A stretch of DNA of 64,000 nucleotides, from assembly GCA_945273835.1 (NCBI GenBank), contig CALYPL010000006.1, forward strand, positions 1 through 64,000, given 5' to 3'. Positions 1-10,367 of the stretch are shown here, one piece after another; within the stretch, counting starts at the first letter, position 1, and each line of letters begins with the position of its first letter. The position numbers were made by a program, and so were the translations under genes. The notes beneath the pieces were generated by a model. The model saw nothing but the letters and a program-made list of their open reading frames with translations, was not told where the DNA came from and made no database searches. The stretch is from an uncultured Dysgonomonas sp. GTDB taxonomy: Bacteria; Bacteroidota; Bacteroidia; Bacteroidales; Dysgonomonadaceae.

Positions 1-11
1 TTCTTATTTCG

Positions 12-85
12 TGGTCCCACTTGGGCTTGAACCAAGGACCCCCTGATTATGAGTCAGGTGCTCTAACCAACTGAGCTATAGGACC
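12..85 (-). tRNA. tRNA with CAT anticodon (elongator Met or Ile2)
   Basis: The minus strand folds into a complete cloverleaf. The 7-bp acceptor stem is GGTCCTA with TGGGACC, the anticodon stem CTGA/TCAG encloses the loop CTCATAA, and the T-arm contains GGTTCAAGCCC. The anticodon is CAT. No CCA is encoded at the 3' end, which is usual in Bacteroidota. Elongator tRNA-Met and lysidine-modified tRNA-Ile2 share this anticodon loop, so I do not choose between them. It lacks the features expected of an initiator tRNA. Confidence 0.93.
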
Positions 86-166
86 GGCACTTCTGGCTAT
101 ATGCAGAAATCGAGTGCAATATTACTGCTTTTTAACGAATCCTGCAAACTTTAGGCACAAAAAGTA

Positions 167-628
167 TCAATTATTAAAATGATAAAGGAATATTATTTCC
201 GCTTCGTACGCATTTTTAGGACAGTCTTTAATTTCTAAAGTAGCTTTTAGTACAGCCTTGGCAATGCCTCTAAGGTTAGTTAAACTTAATAATTTAACTC
301 GCACACGCACTTCACTGTCAACAGTTACAGGTTGGTTGAATTTAAGTTTTTCAATACCGTAATTTATCATTGACTTAACGTTTTTCACTTCAACAATCTG
401 TTGCCATAAATATGGTAGAACAGATAGTGTAAGGTATCCGTGCGCAATTGTATTTTTGAATGGACTTTCAGTCTTGGCACGCTCTACATCAACATGTATC
501 CACTGGTGATCAAGTGTAGCATCAGCAAACTGATTAATCATCTCCTGAGTTATTCTCAGATAGTCCGATACTCCGACTTCCTGCCCGACAAATTTTTCAA
601 ATTCTTCGTAATTATTAATAACCAGCAT
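167..628 (-). CDS. MaoC-like (R)-specific enoyl-CoA hydratase
   Basis: A 153-residue single hot-dog domain protein of the MaoC/PhaJ family, which hydrates trans-2-enoyl-CoA in fatty-acid metabolism in the cytoplasm. The hydratase signature is visible: an Asp-His pair in the segment ATLDHQWIHVD near residues 37-47, followed by the conserved AHGYLTLS segment. Length fits a single-domain family member. The gene stands alone, with a TAnnTTTG box about 50 bases upstream of the start. The exact substrate cannot be read from the sequence. Confidence 0.85.
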   Translation of the reverse strand: MLVINNYEEFEKFVGQEVGVSDYLRITQEMINQFADATLDHQWIHVDVERAKTESPFKNTIAHGYLTLSVLPYLWQQIVEVKNVKSMINYGIEKLKFNQPVTVDSEVRVRVKLLSLTNLRGIAKAVLKATLEIKDCPKNAYEAEIIFLYHFNN

Positions 629-676
629 GTCTATAAATATTTCGTTAATATCTATTTATGATTTCCTTTTCTTGAA

Positions 677-684
677 CAAAGATA
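677..684 (-). promoter_or_regulatory. -7 promoter box (TATCTTTG) for the MaoC gene
   Basis: Matches the Bacteroidota primary sigma factor -7 consensus TAnnTTTG on the minus strand, about 50 bases upstream of the MaoC start. No clear -33 TTTG at standard spacing. Confidence 0.5.
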
Positions 685-728
685 TATTAATTTCGATAAA
701 TGGAATACAACCAATATAAGATTTTATA

Positions 729-1436
729 TTATGACTTCTTTATACAATTCTGGATTATCGACAAAGCAATATAAAATAATATGATGATTGATATACCTGT
801 CATTTTGAAAATAATAAGTGCTACTATCGCAAATAAAAACAGGATATATCGGTATTCGTTTCCTTTGAACTTCAAACTCTTTATTTTGAAAGAGAACATT
901 GGAAATTCTGAAACCATCAATAGAGAAAATACAATTACACCAACAATTATAGTGTAAACTAATCCAGCTCCAAGTATAGGTTTACAGCAACTTAAGCTAT
1001 AACACAAACTTGTCCAAAACATAGCGTTAGCAGGCGTATTCAACCCGATGAAAGCTTCCGACTGACGCTCGTCAATATTAAATTTCGCTAAACGAAGAGC
1101 TGAAAAAATAGCCAATAAAAAAGCGATGAAAGGTAAATAATTAATAATAATATCATTATCGAATATTGCCCCAATATTAGCGGATAATAAACTGTAGACT
1201 GCTACACTTGGAGACACACCAAAACTGACCATATCTGCCAAAGAGTCTAACTCTTTACCCATCGGAGAATATGCCTTAAGCAAACGTGCGGCAAAACCAT
1301 CTGTAAAATCGAACAAAGCCGCTATTACTACCCAAAATACAACCCATAAATAAGCACCTTGAAATGCCATTACTACTGCTATACATCCCGAAAAGAGATT
1401 GAGCGAGGTTAATATATTAGGTATATGCTTTTTCAT
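729..1436 (-). CDS. pssA: CDP-diacylglycerol-serine O-phosphatidyltransferase
   Basis: A 235-residue integral membrane enzyme that makes phosphatidylserine from CDP-diacylglycerol and serine. The CDP-alcohol phosphatidyltransferase motif is complete: D43, D46, G47, A50, R51, G60, D64 and D68. About six hydrophobic membrane segments follow. Its start overlaps the stop of the upstream decarboxylase gene by four bases (ATGA), so the two consecutive steps of phosphatidylethanolamine synthesis are translationally coupled. That pairing supports serine rather than inositol or glycerol phosphate as substrate. Confidence 0.93.
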   Translation of the reverse strand: MKKHIPNILTSLNLFSGCIAVVMAFQGAYLWVVFWVVIAALFDFTDGFAARLLKAYSPMGKELDSLADMVSFGVSPSVAVYSLLSANIGAIFDNDIIINYLPFIAFLLAIFSALRLAKFNIDERQSEAFIGLNTPANAMFWTSLCYSLSCCKPILGAGLVYTIIVGVIVFSLLMVSEFPMFSFKIKSLKFKGNEYRYILFLFAIVALIIFKMTGISIIILFYIALSIIQNCIKKS

Positions 1437-2104
1437 TTGTCAGTTTTAAAACGAGCGATTTCAGTTTGATTACCGGTAACCTTCTGATCCATTTCAACCA
1501 ATACTTCAACATCTAAAGGTAAATAGACATCTACCCTTGAACCTAATTTTATGAAGCCTAAATGTTCATCAATATTAGCTTCATCTCCAACTTCAGCATA
1601 AGTTACAATTCGCCGAGCCATCGCACCCGCAATCTGACGCAACAACACTTGGTTCTTACCGTCAGTCGTTTCCATAACAACAGTAGAACGTTCGTTTTCA
1701 GTACTTGATTTTGGCAAATAAGCTGCTTTAAAACGTCCGTTATGATGCTTGTTGAATAGCACTTTACCATTTATAGGAAACCAATTAGCATGCACATTAA
1801 ATGGCGACATAAATATTGAGATCAATAATCGTTTATCTTTAAAATATTCCTTTTCGTACACCTCTTCTATGGCAACAATTTTCCCATCGGCAGAAGCCAC
1901 AATAGCATTATTTCCATCACCTTTAAACCGACGGTGAGGGCATCTGTAAAAATTAACTACGCACAAATAGACAACTATACTTGCAACTAATATAATATAT
2001 TGAAATATAGTTACATTAAATAGGTAAAATAAAGCTCCGTTGAGTAAAGCCAGAATTAAGAAATATACAACTAAAACGCCACGCCCTTCGTGATGTATCT
2101 TCAT
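1433..2104 (-). CDS. psd: phosphatidylserine decarboxylase, short form
   Basis: A 223-residue proenzyme that decarboxylates phosphatidylserine to phosphatidylethanolamine at the inner membrane. Two N-terminal hydrophobic segments (about residues 9-50) are followed by the catalytic domain. Self-cleavage is expected between G188 and S189 in the segment FIKLGSRVD, which creates the pyruvoyl group on S189. The short length and LGS motif match the archaeal/short bacterial class rather than the longer E. coli type. It is the first gene of a two-gene operon with pssA, with a TACTTTTG box about 40 bases upstream. Confidence 0.92.
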   Translation of the reverse strand: MKIHHEGRGVLVVYFLILALLNGALFYLFNVTIFQYIILVASIVVYLCVVNFYRCPHRRFKGDGNNAIVASADGKIVAIEEVYEKEYFKDKRLLISIFMSPFNVHANWFPINGKVLFNKHHNGRFKAAYLPKSSTENERSTVVMETTDGKNQVLLRQIAGAMARRIVTYAEVGDEANIDEHLGFIKLGSRVDVYLPLDVEVLVEMDQKVTGNQTEIARFKTDK

Positions 2105-2142
2105 AAGCTATCCGATTAATAATAAATTTAGTTGAACAATCG

Positions 2143-2150
2143 CAAAAGTA
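2143..2150 (-). promoter_or_regulatory. -7 promoter box (TACTTTTG) for psd-pssA
   Basis: TAnnTTTG match on the minus strand, about 40 bases upstream of psd, in the divergent psd/murB intergenic region. Confidence 0.5.
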
Positions 2151-2330
2151 TCTCTATTTAATGAATATTCAAAATAATGGCTATAAAAAGTACCTAAAAA
2201 CGGTCAGTTGATAAGTATATTGCACATCAAAAATAAGATATTGCGATCATTATCATTTACTAAACAGAGTTTATTAAGTTTTATAAATAACGCAGCTTAA
2301 TCATAATACGCTCCGATAATATATTTTTCT

Positions 2331-2338
2331 TAATTTTG
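2331..2338 (+). promoter_or_regulatory. -7 promoter box (TAATTTTG) for murB
   Basis: TAnnTTTG match 28 bases before the murB ATG. It would give a leader of roughly 20 bases and probably drives murB-mutL-coaBC. Confidence 0.5.
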
Positions 2339-2366
2339 TTGTTATATATGAGTAATAAAAATCCAA

Positions 2367-3368
2367 ATGGAATACATTACAGGTAAATCTCTTAAAGAAT
2401 ACAATTCATTCAAGACCGAAGCGAGTGCCAAACTATTTGCAGAACCCAAAAACGCAGAAGAATTAATACAATGCCTCAACGATTACAGCAAAGAGAAGAA
2501 ATTAGTAATCGGTGGGGGGTGTAATATGTTTTTCACGAAAGACTTTAACGGGTTGGTAATCCACCCACAATTAAAAGGAATGCGTGAAGCATCAAGCAAA
2601 GAAGATGATGATGTCTTTATTGAGGTCATGGCTTCCGAAGATTGGGACGATTTTGTAAAATATACTGTCGAAAAAGGATTCTCGGGCCTTGAAAACCTAT
2701 CCCTGATACCGGGAACGGTAGGAGCTTCGCCTGTACAAAATATCGGAGCTTACGGAGCTGAAGTGAAAGATTGCATTCGTGAGGTCGTGGCTATCGACAT
2801 AGATAGTTGCGAGATTATATCATTATCTAATCAAGAATGCAAATTCGGTTATAGAGATAGTATTTTTAAGCAAACAAACAAATATATTATCCTATCGGTT
2901 ATATTTCATCTTAAACGCACATTTAACTATATTCCAAAATATTTCGATCTGAACAAAGAGCTTGAAGACATTTCTAATCCGACAATTATGGATGTCAGAA
3001 ATGCCGTGATCAATGTCAGAAAAAGAAAATTGCCTGATGAAAAAGTTTTACCCAATTGTGGTAGTTTCTTCAAAAATCCATACATAACCATTGAACATGC
3101 CGATAAAATAAAGCAAAATTACCCCGATTTACCGTCGTTTCCATTTCAAGAAGGCTTAATTAAAACATCGGCTGCTTTTCTGATTGACAAAGCGGGATAT
3201 AAAGGAAAACGCAATGGAAATATCGGAACCTATCCGAATCAACCTCTCATTATAGTCAATTACGGAACTGATGATGGTACGGAAATTGTGGATTTTATGA
3301 AAGAAATAAAAGACGCGGTTAATAACAAATTCGGGATCATGCTTGAACCTGAAGTCTGGATTTTTTAG
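2367..3368 (+). CDS. murB: UDP-N-acetylenolpyruvoylglucosamine reductase
   Basis: A 333-residue FAD enzyme that reduces UDP-GlcNAc-enolpyruvate to UDP-MurNAc in cytoplasmic peptidoglycan precursor synthesis. The FAD-binding signature IGGGCNMFF lies near residue 50, the LIPGTVGASPVQNIGAYG segment near residue 110, the type I YRDSIFK loop is present, the catalytic serine segment NCGSFFKNP lies near residue 230, and the protein ends in EPEVWIF with the catalytic Glu. Length agrees with type I MurB. mutL follows after 31 bases on the same strand. Confidence 0.96.
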   Translation: MEYITGKSLKEYNSFKTEASAKLFAEPKNAEELIQCLNDYSKEKKLVIGGGCNMFFTKDFNGLVIHPQLKGMREASSKEDDDVFIEVMASEDWDDFVKYTVEKGFSGLENLSLIPGTVGASPVQNIGAYGAEVKDCIREVVAIDIDSCEIISLSNQECKFGYRDSIFKQTNKYIILSVIFHLKRTFNYIPKYFDLNKELEDISNPTIMDVRNAVINVRKRKLPDEKVLPNCGSFFKNPYITIEHADKIKQNYPDLPSFPFQEGLIKTSAAFLIDKAGYKGKRNGNIGTYPNQPLIIVNYGTDDGTEIVDFMKEIKDAVNNKFGIMLEPEVWIF

Positions 3369-3399
3369 AAACAGAAAACTGCATTATAATAAATATTAA

Positions 3400-5232
3400 A
3401 TGACTGATATAATACATTTATTACCCGATTCGATAGCAAACCAGATTGCTGCAGGCGAAGTTATACAGCGTCCTGCTTCGATTGTGAAAGAGTTACTTGA
3501 AAATGCTATTGATGCCGGAGCCACCAAAATACAACTTATCATTAAAGATGCAGGACGTACACTGATACAAGTCATTGATAACGGAAAAGGTATGTCCGCG
3601 ACAGATGCGCGATTAGCCTTTGAACGTCATGCTACTTCTAAAATAAAATCAGCCGAAGACTTGTTCAATCTTCACACAATGGGTTTTAGAGGCGAAGCAT
3701 TGGCTTCAATAGCCGCTATTGCCCAGGTGGAGTTGCGAACCAAAAGAGATAGTGACGAAATAGGAACCTTAATCGAGATTTCAGGCTCGAAAGTCGAAAA
3801 ACAGGAATGTATTTCTTGTCTGACGGGAAGTATCTTTTCGGTGAAGAATATATTTTTCAACGTCCCTGCACGACGCAAATTTCTAAAATCGAACGATACA
3901 GAGCGCAGGCACATCCTCAACGAGTTTGAACGAATTGTATTAGTTTATCCCGAAATAGAATTTTCATTCATTGACAACGATGTCGAAGCGCTATCTTATC
4001 CTGCAGGAAGTCTTCGGCAGAGAATTGTATCGGTTGAAGGAAAAGGGTTTAACCAACAACTTATCTCCATCGACGTTGAAACCACTTTAGCCAAAATAAC
4101 CGGTTTCATCGGCAAACCGGAATTTGCACGTAAAACAAGGGCGTTGCAGTTTTTCTTTGTAAATGGTCGCTACATGCGTCACCCGTTCTTCAATAAGGCA
4201 GTAACATCAGCTTACGAATCTTTATTACCTGATGGTGTCGCTCCAAACTATTTTATCTATCTCGAAGTTGATCCCGAAAGTATAGATGTCAACATCCATC
4301 CAACCAAGACCGAAATCAAGTTTGAGAATGAGCGTCCTATCTGGCAAATTCTTTCAGCGACTGTGAAAGAAGCTCTCGGCAAATTCAATGTGGTTCCTAC
4401 TATTGATTTCGATACGAAAGACGCTGTGGATATACCCATCTATGATCCGAGCAGAACAGTACGCCAACCAACCATTGAGGTTGACCCGACTTATAATCCG
4501 TTCAAATCCACTTCATCAGGAAGAACTTATCAACGTCCGAAGTTTGATTGGGAACAACTGTATCAAGGTTTTGAAAAGACAGATAACGATTTTTCAACCG
4601 AACCTCAGAATCATATCTCTACCGATTTGTTTGTAAATAACACTTCGCTTGATACACCCAATGCGAAGGAACTAATAGTTCATTATCAATTCAAAAACAA
4701 ATATATACTTACGTCTGTTAAATCAGGGTTAATGTTTATTGACCAACATCGGGCGCATGTACGCATTTTGTATGATCAATATTTAAAACAGATACAAAAT
4801 AAAAAGGGAGTATCACAGCGCACTTTATTTCCGGATATAATTGAATTGACACCTTCAGAAGCGAGCATGATTCCATATTTGATGGATGACCTTGAAGCTG
4901 TAGGATTTGATCTTGGTAATCTTGGCAATAATGCATTTGCCATTAATGGCATTCCCTCTGAAATAGGTAATACGGATGCAGTACAATTAATTCATAGTAT
5001 AATAAATAACAGTATCGAAAAAGGTTGTGATGTAAAAGACGATTTACAGGAAGAGCTGGCATTATCACTGGCAAATGCCGCTGCTATACCTTATGGTCAA
5101 AAATTATCTGAAGAAGAAATGATAAAGATAGTAGATCAGCTTTTCGCTTCGCCCATACATAAGCACACACCCGATGGCAAAACCATTGTTTCGTTACTCG
5201 ATGACAATACCATCGATAAGATGTTTAGATAA
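3400..5232 (+). CDS. mutL: DNA mismatch repair protein MutL, probably nuclease-deficient
   Basis: A 610-residue mismatch-repair ATPase. The N-terminal GHKL domain is intact: NAIDAGA, DNGKGM and the ATP-lid GFRGEAL segment, then VNGRYM and [11 protein letters not shown] near residues 250-310. A variable linker precedes a C-terminal dimerisation domain. The usual endonuclease metal motif DQHA(x)2E(x)4E appears as [12 protein letters not shown] from D448, so both glutamates are missing. The later cysteine-containing ACR and CPHGRP motifs are also absent (the corresponding end reads HTPDGKTI). Mismatch-repair function is likely; intrinsic nicking is doubtful. Confidence 0.94.
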   Translation: MTDIIHLLPDSIANQIAAGEVIQRPASIVKELLENAIDAGATKIQLIIKDAGRTLIQVIDNGKGMSATDARLAFERHATSKIKSAEDLFNLHTMGFRGEALASIAAIAQVELRTKRDSDEIGTLIEISGSKVEKQECISCLTGSIFSVKNIFFNVPARRKFLKSNDTERRHILNEFERIVLVYPEIEFSFIDNDVEALSYPAGSLRQRIVSVEGKGFNQQLISIDVETTLAKITGFIGKPEFARKTRALQFFFVNGRYMRHPFFNKAVTSAYESLLPDGVAPNYFIYLEVDPESIDVNIHPTKTEIKFENERPIWQILSATVKEALGKFNVVPTIDFDTKDAVDIPIYDPSRTVRQPTIEVDPTYNPFKSTSSGRTYQRPKFDWEQLYQGFEKTDNDFSTEPQNHISTDLFVNNTSLDTPNAKELIVHYQFKNKYILTSVKSGLMFIDQHRAHVRILYDQYLKQIQNKKGVSQRTLFPDIIELTPSEASMIPYLMDDLEAVGFDLGNLGNNAFAINGIPSEIGNTDAVQLIHSIINNSIEKGCDVKDDLQEELALSLANAAAIPYGQKLSEEEMIKIVDQLFASPIHKHTPDGKTIVSLLDDNTIDKMFR

Positions 5233-5274
5233 ATCATCTTGGATATTTAATGAATCATCAACAGAATTAAAATT

Positions 5275-6471
5275 ATGGAACTAAAAGGCAAACATATCAT
5301 ATTAGGTATAACCGGCAGTATAGCGGCTTACAAGTCTGCTATGTTAGCACGTCTGCTCATCAAAGAAGGAGCAGAAGTTCAGATCGTCATTACACCTGCA
5401 GGTAAAGAGTTTATCACACCTGTAACTTTATCGGCGCTGACCGGCAAACCTGTTGTAAGCGAATTTTTCACGGCCAACGATGGAACATGGCACAGTCATG
5501 TGGATTTAGGGTTATGGACTGATCTGATGATTATAGCACCTGCCACTGCTTCAACTATCGGGAAAATGGCTAACGGAATAGCCGACAATATGCTAATAAC
5601 AACCTATCTATCGATGAAAGCACCAGTAATGGTGGCTCCTGCGATGGATTTAGATATGTTTGCGCATCCATCAACAATTCGGAATCTCGAAATTTTACGA
5701 TCATATGGCAATATAATCATTGAACCTGCTGAAGGTGAGCTTGCCAGCCATCTGACCGGTAAAGGGCGCATGGAAGAGCCGGAAAAAATAGTAGCCCAAG
5801 CTAAAGATTTCTTTAGGCAACATCAATCGTTAGCAAATAAAAAGATACTTATTACAGCTGGTCCAACCTATGAAAAGTTAGATCCTGTACGTTTTATCGG
5901 GAACTATTCATCGGGCAAAATGGGATTTGCCTTAGCTGAAGAATGCGCGGCGAGAGGGGCAGAAGTGATCTTGGTTGCAGGTCCGGTATCTTTAAAAACA
6001 TCACACCCAAATATAAAGCGCATAGATGTAGAATCGGCTGAAGAAATGTATAACGCTGCTGTAAAATCTTTCCCAAATACTGATGCGGCTATATTGTGCG
6101 CTGCTGTTGCGGATTATCGTCCTACAGTGCAGGCTCAGGAAAAGCTGAAACGCAAAAGCGAAACTATGATTTTAGAGTTAACGGCAAATAAAGATATTGC
6201 CGCAGAACTTGGCAAGATCAAAAATAAGAATCAGAGACTGATAGGTTTCGCTCTCGAAACACATGATGAGACAGCCAATGCTCTAAAAAAAATTGAGAAC
6301 AAAAATTTAGACTTTATTATACTTAACTCGCTTAATGACAAAGGAGCCGGGTTCAAATACGATACGAATAAAATCTCAATCCTTGCACAATCAGGTCACC
6401 GGATTGACTTTCCGCTTAAATCTAAAAAAGAGGTTGCCGCAGATATCATAAACTCAACCCTTTTGATTTAA
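5275..6471 (+). CDS. coaBC: bifunctional phosphopantothenoylcysteine decarboxylase/phosphopantothenate-cysteine ligase
   Basis: A 398-residue two-domain enzyme of coenzyme A synthesis. The N-terminal FMN-dependent CoaC domain has GITGSIAAYK at residues 11-20, the catalytic H75 in HVDLG, and the PAMDLDMF substrate-clamp segment (family consensus PxMNxxMW). The CoaB ligase domain starts near residue 190 with ITAGPTYEKLDPVRFI and NYSSGKMG. It converts 4'-phosphopantothenate plus cysteine to 4'-phosphopantetheine. It lies 42 bases after mutL, probably in the same transcript. Confidence 0.96.
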   Translation: MELKGKHIILGITGSIAAYKSAMLARLLIKEGAEVQIVITPAGKEFITPVTLSALTGKPVVSEFFTANDGTWHSHVDLGLWTDLMIIAPATASTIGKMANGIADNMLITTYLSMKAPVMVAPAMDLDMFAHPSTIRNLEILRSYGNIIIEPAEGELASHLTGKGRMEEPEKIVAQAKDFFRQHQSLANKKILITAGPTYEKLDPVRFIGNYSSGKMGFALAEECAARGAEVILVAGPVSLKTSHPNIKRIDVESAEEMYNAAVKSFPNTDAAILCAAVADYRPTVQAQEKLKRKSETMILELTANKDIAAELGKIKNKNQRLIGFALETHDETANALKKIENKNLDFIILNSLNDKGAGFKYDTNKISILAQSGHRIDFPLKSKKEVAADIINSTLLI

Positions 6472-6575
6472 AGTCATCGAAAATATATAATGATTGTAAA
6501 ATCATTAGACTAATAAACGAAACAAACCAACTTTCGTGTATGTTTACTTTATTATGATAAAACAATGCACACAAT

Positions 6576-9500
6576 ATGGATCGCAATAAAGTAAAGAAGA
6601 TAGCAAGCCGAATCGTCATTGTTCTATCAATAATCGTTTGTCTCGGGATTGGTCTGAACTGGTATCTGTCGCGCCGTCTGAACAGTTTTTTGAACAAGAC
6701 TTTACAAGAGCATGTTTCAGAAGCTACGGATGGTTTTTACACCTTCTCATTCGATGATTTTTCTGTTGGTTTCTTCAATGGAGAATTATCTATAAAAGGT
6801 TTAAGATTAAAACCAGACTCTGCTGTATTTGCCCGTTGGAGCGCAAAAGACAGTCTACCCGGCACATATCTTGATCTTAAAATTGCCTCTATTGACTTCA
6901 AAGGTCTAAATTTCAAATGGCGTTTAAATTACAGTAAATTACATTTCGATGTTTTTGAAATCATGTCGCCGGAAATAAAGGTCTATGATATTTACAATTC
7001 AAGACAATACAGTTACAAAACCAGTAAATTCCAAGACAAAGATTTATATGAACTTGTCTCGCCTTATATTGACATTGTGACTGTAAAAAAGATGAACCTT
7101 GAGAATGCGTGCATATCATATACGGTAGAGGATTCAATATCATCAACAGTTTATAAACTTGATGATGCGAGTTTTCACGCTTACGGATTCATATTGGACA
7201 AGAATTCTTCAAAATCCGGGAAATTACTATATTGTGACAACTTCGATTTCTCCGCCATTAAGCCACAAACACTCTTATCGAACGAACAATTAAAGCTGAC
7301 AACAAACAAAATAATTCTTGACACCAAAGACTCTATAATTCTAATTGACAATGTTAAACTTTTCTCTAATCAGGCTTACCGACAGACAGAGGATTTTATA
7401 AATGCTCAGATCAAAACAATTGCTATAAATGGGATCGACTTTAAAAGGATTAACGCTCTCACATATCTGCAAACAAAATCATTTAATATTCTGACCACTG
7501 ATATCTATTATTCGCAATTAGCTGATAGGTATGATTATAGCGATAAAAACAATCACAACATCAATTATGTCAAAATATTAGAAGCCGACTCCTTACTGCG
7601 ACATTGGTCATTATACGACATAACTTCACCTTTACTACACAGCATAATTATTGACAAAATAACAATAGGCGATGCAAGTTTCAGATATACAGTCCGAAAC
7701 CAAAATGACTCTGACACTTATAAATTAGACAATTTCGATTTTGAAATAAACAAATTCAAAATTGACTCAGTCACAAATGCGGTGAACAGATTTAAGCATG
7801 CTGACAGTTTTATCCTCAACGCCACAGGTATTGAAGGATGTGTACCAAGCAAAAACCATCAGTTTAAGATAAAAAGCATAAAATTAAATACTATTAAGCA
7901 ATACTTCAGAATAGAAGATATAAATTTAAAATCCATTAGCGCAACTACTAATTCGGATTATCTTTACAGTACTGTTAGAAGTATAAATTTTGAAGGACTT
8001 AAATTTCAAAAAGGCATTGATGCTGATCTCCTTGAGATAAATTATCCTATATTCAGATACTCACAAAAAACGTTCAAAAAAACACAGCCTAATGCCGACA
8101 AATACGACAACGATTCGCTGCAAAGTGATGTAGCCGAACTTTTATCTCCTTTTTTAAATCATCTTACTGTAAAAAAAATCAGGTTGAATAATGCCGATGC
8201 TGTGTTCAGCAATCAAATAACCAATGATAAATACAGCTTGCATTCTTTTGATTTTTATGCCACAAATTTTAAAATAAACGACACCACCAGACTTACTAAA
8301 AACTATTTCTTTTCGTGTGATTCTTTTGCCCTTAAATTCACCGATTTCAATAATCTCTCGCCGGACAAAAATTACAGGCTGAAAATAAAGAAGGGTTATC
8401 TTTCAGGCATCCATGGTCGACTTCATTTAGAAGGTGTCGAGCTTATCCCGCAAACAACCTATATTTCCTCAAACCAACCCTCTTTATACTTTAAAACTCC
8501 CCTGATTAACATTAGTGACATTACTTACGATTTCAATACACCGGGACGAGATAAAATTCTCAATCTTGGAGATATAAGATTGGAAAATCCGCAAATTTAT
8601 TATACGTCTCCTAAATCGCAGAACGGACTCCATAGTAATGATAATTCCGTTGTAAAAAAACAGTCTCCGTTATTCAAACTGATAACAATAATGTCTCTCG
8701 ATATTTCATATCCTTATATGAGATTCTCTAAAGATGCTGATGACAGCGCAAACATACATTTAGATAAATTATCGATGAAAGGGCTAAATCTGCAGCCTGC
8801 AAGTTTGAAAATGGCAGACTTAACTTTATTAAGACCTAAAATACAAACTCAGTCTCCAACCTTACGAGCTAATATACAAGCCGAAGGGTTAAATCTTACG
8901 GCTCTTGAATGGTATCAGGGAAAAGATTCTGAACTAAAACTCAATAGCATCATTTTATCTTCTCCTTCTATATTATATCGCAATACTTTATCGAATAATG
9001 AAACAGCTGAACGTAAGCAAAATCAGCTTACTGAAGATTTTTATTCTACACTATCTAAGAAGATTGCTGATAAAATCACTTTATCTAAGGTTGCTGTAAC
9101 AGATGCCAATATAAATTATCTGAACGAAACGAATAAAGACAGTCTAAAAATACAAAAGATTAATAAAACCCAACTTGAGTTTGCTAATCTCAATATTGAT
9201 AACAAACGAAAAAACATAAAATTCGACAACCTCCTTTTTGAGACCAATAACTTACGTTTACCATTGCCCAACGAATTTTATACAATAGATATTAATAAAT
9301 TATATCTCAACCAAAACGATTCTATTCTAACGATTAAAGGTTTTAATCTGATTCCCGCATATTCGAAAATGGAGTTTGCTCATCAACACCCTAAGCACAA
9401 AGACTGGTTTGATGCAAGCGTTCGAGACATCAGTATTTCGGGCATCGACTTCAGACGCTATTTCAAAGACCATGAGTTATGGATAAGCGATATTAAAATA

Positions 9501-10367
9501 TCAGACCCTGTTTTAGAAAATTTTAAAAATCAACAGATCGAAATAGAGCATAATAGAATGCCGCTCATATATGAGGGATTACAAAAATCACCGATTAAAT
9601 TTCATGTCAACAATATCAATATCAACAACTTTAACGTCACATATGAAGAGCTTGCAAAAAAAGGCACTTATCCGGGTTTAATTACTTTCCGTCCGATTAA
9701 TGGTAGAATTAAAGGGTTGAGCAATATTGTTCAGCAAAAAGAGCAATACACACAGATTGATGCGAATGGTATATTCATGGATAATATTCTATTTACTGCT
9801 ACATGGACAATTCCCGTAGATAGTCTCAACGATAAGTTTTTCATCAATGCTCATATCAATAAGTTCGACCTCAATCAACTCAATCAGATAATCATACCTT
9901 TGGGGGGAGCTGAGGTTAAAAGCGGTGTTGCCGATGATGTGAAGTTTGATATACAGGCATCGAGTAAAGAGGCTTATATTGATATGCAATTTCTTTACAA
10001 CAACCTCGAGATAAATATATTAAAAGACACGGAAGAAGGAACGTATAACAAATTTGTAAGCTCTTTAGCCAATATCATAATAAGGAACAACAATCCGAAT
10101 AACGAAAAGTCAAGCCCTCGGGTTTCTCGGCAATTACATGTGAAACGAGATCCTTATCATTCTACATTCAATTATATGTGGCAGATTTTAAGACCGGCAG
10201 CTGTAGAAGCAGTCGGCATATCGGCACAAAGCCAGAAATTAGCCGGTGGATTCTCTCAATTCTTCGGTAAGGTCAAAACCTTTTTCAGCTTCGGTAAGAA
10301 AAAGAAGAATGACAAAAAGGACGTGGAATCTACAAATTCACGAAACAACTCAGACACCTCGAAATAA
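6576..10367 (+). CDS. very large AsmA/DUF748-like envelope protein
   Basis: A 1263-residue protein with one N-terminal membrane anchor (about residues 10-32) followed by over 1150 residues of beta-rich sequence. Short motifs recur, of the type ISGIDFRR, IKGLRLKP, KGLNFKW and similar, each starting a new strand pair. The C-terminus is a lysine-rich tail after a short amphipathic stretch. This architecture resembles the AsmA/YhdP superfamily, whose members anchor at the inner membrane and span the periplasm, some as lipid-transfer bridges. No catalytic motif is visible. The lipid-transfer role is inference; the family call rests on architecture and repeated motifs, not alignment. Its 3' end overlaps the convergent radical SAM gene by 18 bases. 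Confidence 0.6.
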   Translation: MDRNKVKKIASRIVIVLSIIVCLGIGLNWYLSRRLNSFLNKTLQEHVSEATDGFYTFSFDDFSVGFFNGELSIKGLRLKPDSAVFARWSAKDSLPGTYLDLKIASIDFKGLNFKWRLNYSKLHFDVFEIMSPEIKVYDIYNSRQYSYKTSKFQDKDLYELVSPYIDIVTVKKMNLENACISYTVEDSISSTVYKLDDASFHAYGFILDKNSSKSGKLLYCDNFDFSAIKPQTLLSNEQLKLTTNKIILDTKDSIILIDNVKLFSNQAYRQTEDFINAQIKTIAINGIDFKRINALTYLQTKSFNILTTDIYYSQLADRYDYSDKNNHNINYVKILEADSLLRHWSLYDITSPLLHSIIIDKITIGDASFRYTVRNQNDSDTYKLDNFDFEINKFKIDSVTNAVNRFKHADSFILNATGIEGCVPSKNHQFKIKSIKLNTIKQYFRIEDINLKSISATTNSDYLYSTVRSINFEGLKFQKGIDADLLEINYPIFRYSQKTFKKTQPNADKYDNDSLQSDVAELLSPFLNHLTVKKIRLNNADAVFSNQITNDKYSLHSFDFYATNFKINDTTRLTKNYFFSCDSFALKFTDFNNLSPDKNYRLKIKKGYLSGIHGRLHLEGVELIPQTTYISSNQPSLYFKTPLINISDITYDFNTPGRDKILNLGDIRLENPQIYYTSPKSQNGLHSNDNSVVKKQSPLFKLITIMSLDISYPYMRFSKDADDSANIHLDKLSMKGLNLQPASLKMADLTLLRPKIQTQSPTLRANIQAEGLNLTALEWYQGKDSELKLNSIILSSPSILYRNTLSNNETAERKQNQLTEDFYSTLSKKIADKITLSKVAVTDANINYLNETNKDSLKIQKINKTQLEFANLNIDNKRKNIKFDNLLFETNNLRLPLPNEFYTIDINKLYLNQNDSILTIKGFNLIPAYSKMEFAHQHPKHKDWFDASVRDISISGIDFRRYFKDHELWISDIKISDPVLENFKNQQIEIEHNRMPLIYEGLQKSPIKFHVNNININNFNVTYEELAKKGTYPGLITFRPINGRIKGLSNIVQQKEQYTQIDANGIFMDNILFTATWTIPVDSLNDKFFINAHINKFDLNQLNQIIIPLGGAEVKSGVADDVKFDIQASSKEAYIDMQFLYNNLEINILKDTEEGTYNKFVSSLANIIIRNNNPNNEKSSPRVSRQLHVKRDPYHSTFNYMWQILRPAAVEAVGISAQSQKLAGGFSQFFGKVKTFFSFGKKKKNDKKDVESTNSRNNSDTSK

